From: Modestobacter sp.
GTDB taxonomy: Bacteria; Actinomycetota; Actinomycetes; Mycobacteriales; Geodermatophilaceae
Assembly: GCA_025965635.1 (NCBI GenBank)
Contig: JAOPWO010000283.1
Location: 1-10,901, forward strand
Length of the DNA: 10,901 nt
Reading direction: 5' to 3'
Made by a program: the position numbers and the translations under genes. How positions within the stretch are numbered: the stretch's first letter is position 1; each line of letters starts with the position of its first letter. Below, piece by piece: positions 6,298 through 10,901 of this stretch. Under the pieces are notes generated by a model. The model was not told the DNA's origin and did no database searches. It saw only the letters and a program-made list of their open reading frames with translations.

Positions 6298-7010
6298 GGG
6301 AGACGCCACTCGGCCACGAGGTAGCCCACGCCGAACGGGGCGTCGTCGTACCGGAGCTGGGCGACCACGGGACGGCCGTCCAGCGCCGCACCCACCGACC
6401 GCCACACCGGCACCCCGGCAGCGAGCAGGCGGGCGCCCTCGACCGGATCCAGCGCGGCGAGCGCGCCGGGGTCGCCGGTGGCCAGCGCGGTGGCGACGGC
6501 GGCGTCGAAGCCGGCCGCGGCGGGGTCGAGGTGACCGGGCGCCTTCTCGGTGCGCCGCGCCGAGCCGTCCCCCATCGCCAGCACGCCGACCGACGCGGGC
6601 AGTTCGGCCAGGGTCGAGGACAGGTCGTCGGGGCCCACACCCAGCCGCGGCCCGGTGTGCCCGACCTGGTCCAGCAGCCAGGCTCCCAGCGTGTGCGCCA
6701 GGGGCAGCCGGCGTCCGCCCGTCCGCGCCCGGCCGGCGAAGGGGACCTCCAGGTCGACGCCGAACCCGCGCAGGTCACCGACGTCCCCCGCACCGAAGCG
6801 CAGCGCCCCCGGCCCGGCGGCCGCCCGGTCGGTCACCCCGTCACCGACGACGACCACCACGTCGGGTCCCGCCTCGAGCACGGACTGCACCGCGGCCAGC
6901 ACCGCGGCCCGTAGGGCGGAGGTCGCGTACGTCGCGGCTCCGCTCACCGCAGGCACCAGCAACGGCGGGGAGGGGCAGAAGGCCACGATCAGCGGGGCAG
7001 CAGCACTCAC
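6294..7010 (-). CDS. Class III extradiol dioxygenase (LigB)-like protein, actinobacterial family of unknown function
   Basis: The product has 238 residues from GTG 7008-7010. It resembles the conserved actinobacterial family encoded next to miaA (as I recall, the position of M. tuberculosis Rv2728c), which is related to the catalytic subunit of class III ring-cleaving dioxygenases. Visible family features are the N-terminal strand and loop IVAFCPSPPLLVP (8-20), the hydrophobic strand DVVVVVGDG (50-58), PLAHTLGAWLLD (103-114), GDGSARRTEKAPGHLDP (147-163) and the end FGVGYLVAEWRLP. The family usually has a His between Cys-Pro and Pro-Pro; here it is Ser14. No other clear His/His/Glu iron site is visible, so ring-cleaving activity is doubtful. 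It is first in the operon with miaA and dapF (4-bp overlap with miaA) and divergent from the DUF349 gene, 41 bp away. A start-specific Shine-Dalgarno is not obvious. Co-occurrence with miaA suggests a housekeeping role, as inference only. Confidence 0.85.
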   Translation of the reverse strand: MSAAAPLIVAFCPSPPLLVPAVSGAATYATSALRAAVLAAVQSVLEAGPDVVVVVGDGVTDRAAAGPGALRFGAGDVGDLRGFGVDLEVPFAGRARTGGRRLPLAHTLGAWLLDQVGHTGPRLGVGPDDLSSTLAELPASVGVLAMGDGSARRTEKAPGHLDPAAAGFDAAVATALATGDPGALAALDPVEGARLLAAGVPVWRSVGAALDGRPVVAQLRYDDAPFGVGYLVAEWRLP

Positions 7011-7051
7011 GCCAGCGAGTGTCGCGGATGCATCGTGGGAGACTCCGTGGC

Positions 7052-8869
7052 GTGTCGAGCACGGAGAACCCCGGAGACCAGACGCCGCAGCCCACTCCCT
7101 CCCCGGAGGAGACGCTGCAGGTGCCCCAGGACCCTGCGCTGACCGCGGACGGAACCGGCAGCGCAGCCGCCCCGGAGGAGGGTGCGACGCCAGCGGCAGA
7201 GGAGCCCGCCGCGGGGACCCCCGCGGCGGGGACACCGGAGACGGGAACGGTCGACGTACCCTCCGCGGCCGAGGCGTCCAGCCTGGCCGCGGCCGCCGCG
7301 GCCGGCGACCTCGGCAGCGCCGCCTCGACCCGCACCCCGTCCGACGATCAGCCGACGGTCGGTGCACTCGCTGCCGCTGCCGCGGCCGGTGACCTGGGCC
7401 CGGCTGCTGCCGACGCGACGCCCGAGGCACCCGTCGAGGCACCCGTCGAGGCACCCGCCGTCGACACCCCGGCACCCGACGCGCTGACCGACACGGTGCC
7501 GCCGTCGGTCGGGGAGCTCCCCGCCGTCCCGGTGTCCGGTCCGCCGATCCCCCGGCCGCCCGTTCCGCACGCCCCCGTGCCCCATGCTCCCCTTCCGCAC
7601 GCGCCGGCTGACGAGGCCGCTGCCGCGGCGGTCGAGGCCCCGCCCGCGGCGCCGGCCTCGGACCCCACGCGGTGGGGCCGGGTCGACGAGGAGGGCACCG
7701 TCTACGTCCGTACCGCCGAGGGCGAGCGCGCGGTCGGTTCCTGGCAGGCCGGAGAGCCGGCCGAGGGCCTGGCGCACTACGGCCGCCGCTTCGACGACCT
7801 CGCCACGGAGGTGTCGCTGCTGGAGGCCCGGCTCGCGGCCCACACCGGCAACCCGGGTGAGATCAAGTCCAAGGCGCAGGCGCTGGCCGACACCATCCCG
7901 GCGGCCACCGCCGTCGGCGACCTCGACGGGCTCGCGGCCCGCGCCCGCGCCATGGTCAGCACCGCCGACGCAGCACTCGCCGAGAGCCGCGCCGAGAAGG
8001 CGGCCGCCCGCGCGGTGCAGGTGCAGCGCAAGGAGGCCCTGGCGGTCGAGGCCGAGGCCATCGCCGCGGACTCCACGCAGTGGAAGGCCGCCGGCGACCG
8101 GCTCAAGGCGATCGTCGACGAGTGGAAGACGATCAAGGGCATCGACCGCAAGACCGACGAGGCGCTCTGGCAGCGCTTCGCCGCGGCACGGGATGCCTTC
8201 GGCCGGCGCCGCGGGGCGCACTTCGCCACCCTGGACGCCCAGCGCGCGGAGTCCCGGGCGGCCAAGACGGAGCTGATCGGCGAGGCCGAGCGGCTGTCCA
8301 GCTCCACCGAGTGGGGGGCGACCAGCGCCGCGATGCGCACCCTGATGGACCGCTGGAAGGCCGTCCCGCGCACCGGCCGGGACACCGATGACGACCTCTG
8401 GAAGCGCTTCCGGGCCGCCCAGGACGTCTTCTTCGCCGCCCGCACCGCCAACGACAAGGCGCGGTCCAGCGAGGAGGTCGCCAACCAGCAGCAGAAGGAG
8501 GAGCTGCTGGCCGAGGCGGAGAAGCTGGACCCGTCGAAGGACCTCCGCGGTGCGCAGAACGCGCTGCGCAAGATCCAGGAGCGCTACGACGCCATCGGGC
8601 ACGTCCCGCGTGGCGTCATGCGCGACCTGGAGGACCGCATGCGCGCCGTCGAGCAGAAGGTGCGCGGCGCGGTCGACTCGTCGCGCCCGCGCACCGAGGC
8701 GGAGAACCCGCTGCTGACCTCGATGCGCGCGGCGGTGACCAAGGCCGAGGAGCAGTTGGCCAAGGCCGAGGCGTCCGGGAACGCCAAGCGGGTCAGCGAG
8801 GCCCAGGCCAACCTGTCCACCCGGCGGGAGTGGCTGGCCGAGGCCGAGAAGGCCAGCGGCCGGCACTGA
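7052..8869 (+). CDS. DUF349 domain protein with long Ala/Pro-rich N-terminus
   Basis: The product has 605 residues from GTG 7052, which has GGGAGA about 9 nt upstream; an in-frame ATG at 7028 would add 8 residues. Residues 1-205 are low-complexity and acidic. They contain two copies of AAAAAAGDLG (78-88 and 107-116), EAPV repeats (125-136) and PHAPVPHAPLPHAP (172-185). A small ordered segment, TRWGRVDEEGTVYVRTAEGERAVGSWQAG (206-234), follows. Then comes a long helical, probably coiled-coil region with three DUF349 units at about 329-390, 405-468 and 483-542. The Trp-Lys and LW-x-RF signatures are clear in units 1 and 2 and eroded in unit 3. The C-terminus (550-605) is another helical hairpin. 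DUF349 has no firm biochemical function known to me. The matching M. tuberculosis gene at this position is, I recall, Rv2731. No signal peptide is seen, so it is probably cytoplasmic. Confidence 0.9.
   Translation: MSSTENPGDQTPQPTPSPEETLQVPQDPALTADGTGSAAAPEEGATPAAEEPAAGTPAAGTPETGTVDVPSAAEASSLAAAAAAGDLGSAASTRTPSDDQPTVGALAAAAAAGDLGPAAADATPEAPVEAPVEAPAVDTPAPDALTDTVPPSVGELPAVPVSGPPIPRPPVPHAPVPHAPLPHAPADEAAAAAVEAPPAAPASDPTRWGRVDEEGTVYVRTAEGERAVGSWQAGEPAEGLAHYGRRFDDLATEVSLLEARLAAHTGNPGEIKSKAQALADTIPAATAVGDLDGLAARARAMVSTADAALAESRAEKAAARAVQVQRKEALAVEAEAIAADSTQWKAAGDRLKAIVDEWKTIKGIDRKTDEALWQRFAAARDAFGRRRGAHFATLDAQRAESRAAKTELIGEAERLSSSTEWGATSAAMRTLMDRWKAVPRTGRDTDDDLWKRFRAAQDVFFAARTANDKARSSEEVANQQQKEELLAEAEKLDPSKDLRGAQNALRKIQERYDAIGHVPRGVMRDLEDRMRAVEQKVRGAVDSSRPRTEAENPLLTSMRAAVTKAEEQLAKAEASGNAKRVSEAQANLSTRREWLAEAEKASGRH
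7283..7400 (+). repeat. Duplicated Ala-rich segment in the DUF349 gene
   Basis: The peptide LAAAAAAGDLG is encoded twice, at about 7283-7315 and 7367-7399, each in a similar Ser/Ala/Pro context. The copies use different synonymous codons (for example GCG/GCC against GCT/GCC), so this is an old or selected protein-level repeat and not a fresh DNA duplication. Confidence 0.6.
7424..7459 (+). repeat. 12-bp tandem repeat, three copies, encoding EAPV
   Basis: The unit GAGGCACCCGTC occurs at 7424-7435 and 7436-7447 identically, and at 7448-7459 with one mismatch. It keeps the frame of the DUF349 gene. A slippage-prone repeat of this kind may vary in copy number between strains. A related 12-bp-period stretch encoding PHAPx lies at about 7565-7606. 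Confidence 0.8.
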
Positions 8870-8877
8870 CCCCCGCC

Positions 8878-9570
8878 ATGGCCACCTTCGTGCTGGTGCA
8901 CGGTGCGTGGAGCGGAGCCCACGGGTTCCGCCTGGTCCGGCCGCTGCTCCAGGCGGCCGGACACGAGGTGTTCACGCCGAGCCTGACCGGGATCGGCGAG
9001 CGGGCACACCTGGCCAGTCCGCAGGTCACCCTGCGGACGCACGTCCAGGACGTCGTCGGGCAGGTGCTGTTCGAGGACCTGTGGGACATCGTCCTGGTCG
9101 GGTACTCCTACGGCGGCATGGTGGTCACCGGAGCACTCGAGCACCTGGCCGACCGGGTGCGACACCTGTGCTACCTGGACGCCTTCGTCCCCGGCGACGG
9201 GCAGTCGCTGCACGATCTCACCGGGCAGTCCGCGCCCGCGCCGGGTGTGGACACCCCGTGGCTGGTGCCACCGCCGGACCGGGAGTACGAGGACCCGGCG
9301 GTCGCCGCCTTCGCCGTCCCGCGGCGCACCCCGCACCCGGTCGGCTGCTTCACCGAGCCGGTCCGGCTGGCCCAGCCGCTGGAGGACGGCCCGTTCACCC
9401 GCACCTACGTGCGGGCCACCGCCGGCTCCGGCGGGCCGTTCGAGGCGCCCGCCGCGCGTGCCCGCGCCTCGACCGCCTGGCGGTACCGGGAGATCGCGAC
9501 GACGCACATGGTCCCGGAGAACCGCCCGGCGGAGCTCACCGAGCTGTTGCTCGAGCTGGCCGGTCCCTAG
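8878..9570 (+). CDS. Alpha/beta hydrolase (methylesterase/salicylate-esterase-like)
   Basis: The product has 230 residues. It has the compact alpha/beta hydrolase fold of the plant-methylesterase/EstC-like family. Features are the oxyanion-hole region VLVHGAWSGAHGF (5-17), the nucleophile elbow VGYSYGG with Ser77 (74-80), the strand CYLDAFVPGDGQS (98-110) and a likely catalytic His210 in TTHMVPENRPAEL. Relatives usually read GHD-x-M here; this protein has TTHM. No obvious Asp or Glu sits after the TYVRAT strand (177-182), so the triad acid is not identified. The substrate is unknown; it is probably a cytoplasmic esterase. The ATG lies 8 bp after the DUF349 stop with no Shine-Dalgarno sequence, so translation probably depends on re-initiation after that gene. 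The 3' end overlaps the convergent miaB by 35 bp. Confidence 0.9.
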   Translation: MATFVLVHGAWSGAHGFRLVRPLLQAAGHEVFTPSLTGIGERAHLASPQVTLRTHVQDVVGQVLFEDLWDIVLVGYSYGGMVVTGALEHLADRVRHLCYLDAFVPGDGQSLHDLTGQSAPAPGVDTPWLVPPPDREYEDPAVAAFAVPRRTPHPVGCFTEPVRLAQPLEDGPFTRTYVRATAGSGGPFEAPAARARASTAWRYREIATTHMVPENRPAELTELLLELAGP

Positions 9571-10901
9571 CGGCGGGGTCGCCGATGCGCGGCATGCCGA
9601 GCAGCACCCCGGGTGTGGTGGGGCGCGTGCCGGCCTCGCCGGCGTCGCCGGCCCGGGTGCGCCGGTGCGACAGCAGCGGGCCGTCGGCCATGAGGTGGTG
9701 CGGCGCCGCCTGGGTCACCACCGTCTCGACGACGTCGCCGGGGCGGACGCCCGGCGCCGCGGTGAAGTGCACGAGCCGGCCGTCGCGGGCACGCCCGGAC
9801 AGCCGGCCGGTCGCAGCGTCCTTGCTGCCCTCCCCCGCGGCGACGAGGAGTTCGACCCTGCGGCCGAGCTGGGACCGGTTCTCCGACCAGCTGATCTCCT
9901 CCTGCAGCGCAGTCAGCCGCAGGTAGCGCTCCTGCACGACTTCCTTGGGCAGCTGACCGTCCATCTCGGCGGCCGGTGTCCCGGGACGCTTGGAGTACTG
10001 GAACGTGTAGGCACTGGCGAACCGGGCCTGTGCGACGACGTCCAGGGTGGCCTGGAAGTCCTCCTCGGTCTCGCCGGGGAAGCCGACGATCACGTCGGTG
10101 GTGATCGCCGCGTCCGGCATGGCGGCCCGTACCCGGTCGATGATCCCCAGGTATCGCTCCTGCCGGTAGGCGCGGCGCATCCGGCGCAGGACGTCGTCGG
10201 AACCGGACTGCAGCGGCATGTGCAGCTGGGGGCAGACCGCCGGGGTCTCGGCCATCGCGGCGATGACGTCGTCGGTGAACTGGCTGGGGTGCGGGCTGGT
10301 GAACCGGATGCGCTCGAGGCCCTCGATCCGCCCGGCGGCACGCAGCAGGTCGGCAAAGGCGCCCCGGTCACCGAACCCGGCGCCGTAGCTGTTGACGTTC
10401 TGCCCGAGCAGGGTCACCTCGAGCACGCCCTGGTCGACCAGCGCCCGCACCTCGGCCAGCACGTCGCCGGGACGGCGGTCCTGCTCGGTGCCGCGCAGCG
10501 CCGGGACGATGCAGAACGTGCAGGTGTTGGTGCAGCCGACGCTGATCGACACCCAGCCGGCGTAGGCGGATTCCCGCTTGGCCGGCAGGCTGGACGGGAA
10601 GACCTCGAGCGCCTCGACGATCTCCACCTGCGCCTCGGCGTTGTGCCGGGCCCGCTCCAGCAGCGCCGGCAGCGATCCGACGTTGTGCGTGCCGAAGACG
10701 ACGTCGACCCACGGTGCGCGGCGGACGATCTCGCCGCGGTCCTTCTGCGCCAGGCACCCGCCGACGGCGATCTGCATGCCCGGGTGTGCGTCCTTCACCG
10801 GGCGGAGGTGGCCGAGGTTGCCGTAGAGCCGGTTGTCCGCGTTCTCCCGGACCGCGCACGTGTTGAGGACGACGACGTCGGCGTCGCCGTCCTCCGGTGC
10901 G
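9536..10901 (-). CDS. miaB: tRNA-2-methylthio-N6-dimethylallyladenosine synthase MiaB, 3' part (start outside window)
   Basis: MiaB is a radical-SAM methylthiotransferase that converts the i6A37 made by MiaA into ms2i6A37, using two 4Fe-4S clusters. The frame is open to the window edge: 454 residues are visible, and the N-terminal tens of residues with the first cluster-1 Cys are missing. Visible cluster-1 Cys residues are in VVLNTCAVRENADNRLYGNL and in VGGCLAQ. The radical-SAM motif CTNTCTFC has its Cys codons at 10532-10534, 10520-10522 and 10511-10513. LLGQNVNSYG, SPHPSQF, LHMPLQSGSD and TDVIVGFPGETEEDF follow in the expected order. A TRAM domain (about 9680-9870) ends in HHLMADG. A tail with TRAGDAGEAG and LGMPRIG, which I associate with actinobacterial MiaB, runs to the stop. 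All motifs are intact. Confidence 0.97.
   Translation of the reverse strand, partial: APEDGDADVVVLNTCAVRENADNRLYGNLGHLRPVKDAHPGMQIAVGGCLAQKDRGEIVRRAPWVDVVFGTHNVGSLPALLERARHNAEAQVEIVEALEVFPSSLPAKRESAYAGWVSISVGCTNTCTFCIVPALRGTEQDRRPGDVLAEVRALVDQGVLEVTLLGQNVNSYGAGFGDRGAFADLLRAAGRIEGLERIRFTSPHPSQFTDDVIAAMAETPAVCPQLHMPLQSGSDDVLRRMRRAYRQERYLGIIDRVRAAMPDAAITTDVIVGFPGETEEDFQATLDVVAQARFASAYTFQYSKRPGTPAAEMDGQLPKEVVQERYLRLTALQEEISWSENRSQLGRRVELLVAAGEGSKDAATGRLSGRARDGRLVHFTAAPGVRPGDVVETVVTQAAPHHLMADGPLLSHRRTRAGDAGEAGTRPTTPGVLLGMPRIGDPAARDRPARATAR

Noticed and set aside
5332..7010. Possible novel defence or biosynthetic operon
   Set aside because: The three coupled genes are recognisable conserved housekeeping genes (dioxygenase-like, miaA, dapF) in an order known from other actinobacteria.
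6161..7051. Upstream extension of the DUF349 frame by about 300 codons
   Set aside because: It is antisense to miaA and the dioxygenase-like gene, and its translation is Arg/Pro low-complexity. The GTG at 7052 has a suitable Shine-Dalgarno and fits the neighbouring divergent gene.
9628..9656. GCCGGC-rich short repeats as a miaB/hydrolase terminator
   Set aside because: They encode the Gly/Ala-rich tail of MiaB (AGDAGEAG), and the 6-bp palindromes form no long stem. This is expected from codon bias.

Overview
The window is a gene-dense, very GC-rich stretch of chromosome (my visual estimate is above 70% G+C, with third codon positions almost all G or C, many GTG starts and GC-rich hairpins without T-tracts). 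Gene content and order point to a high-GC actinobacterium. My guess is something like Geodermatophilaceae or a related family, but the sequence alone does not prove the family. The order lexA - (variable) - hflX - dapF - miaA - dioxygenase-like gene - DUF349 gene - miaB matches, as I recall it, the Mycobacterium tuberculosis Rv2720-Rv2733c neighbourhood. This is therefore mostly conserved core-genome territory, not a mobile island. I see no tRNA, rRNA, insertion sequence, CRISPR array, phage gene or obvious defence system.

Layout, left to right. 1-528 (+) is the 3' part of lexA, the SOS repressor. Convergent to it is a minus-strand pair: a PAP2-superfamily membrane protein (1620-2366) overlapping by 29 bp an exported beta-propeller-like protein with a C-terminal membrane anchor (587-1648). 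A perfect inverted repeat sits just upstream of the PAP2 start, and a strong hairpin terminator (2460-2492) separates this pair from hflX (2509-4044), the ribosome-associated GTPase. A divergent intergenic region with hairpins leads to a small, very acidic 59-residue plus-strand ORF (4262-4441) with a good ribosome binding site. It converges on dapF with only 6 bp between the stop codons.

The next minus-strand block is a tightly coupled operon transcribed right to left: class III dioxygenase-like protein (6294-7010), miaA (5332-6297) and dapF (4448-5335). Each junction is a 4-bp GTGA stop/start overlap. Divergent from it are a DUF349 coiled-coil protein with a long Ala/Pro-rich, repeat-containing N-terminus (7052-8869) and, 8 bp later, a small alpha/beta hydrolase (8878-9570). 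The window closes with the 3' part of miaB (9536-10901, minus), whose end overlaps the hydrolase end by 35 bp.

Functionally, miaA and miaB act in sequence on A37 of tRNAs that read UNN codons, dapF supplies meso-diaminopimelate for peptidoglycan and lysine, hflX splits stalled ribosomes, and lexA controls the DNA-damage response. I found no convincing previously undescribed system. The points most worth a second look are the acidic small protein, the operator-like palindrome at the PAP2 gene, tandem hairpins inside the 3' end of dapF, the two-start arrangement of hflX with a hairpin between the starts, and three enzyme-like proteins whose active-site motifs deviate from their families. No non-coding stretch exceeds about 220 bases.
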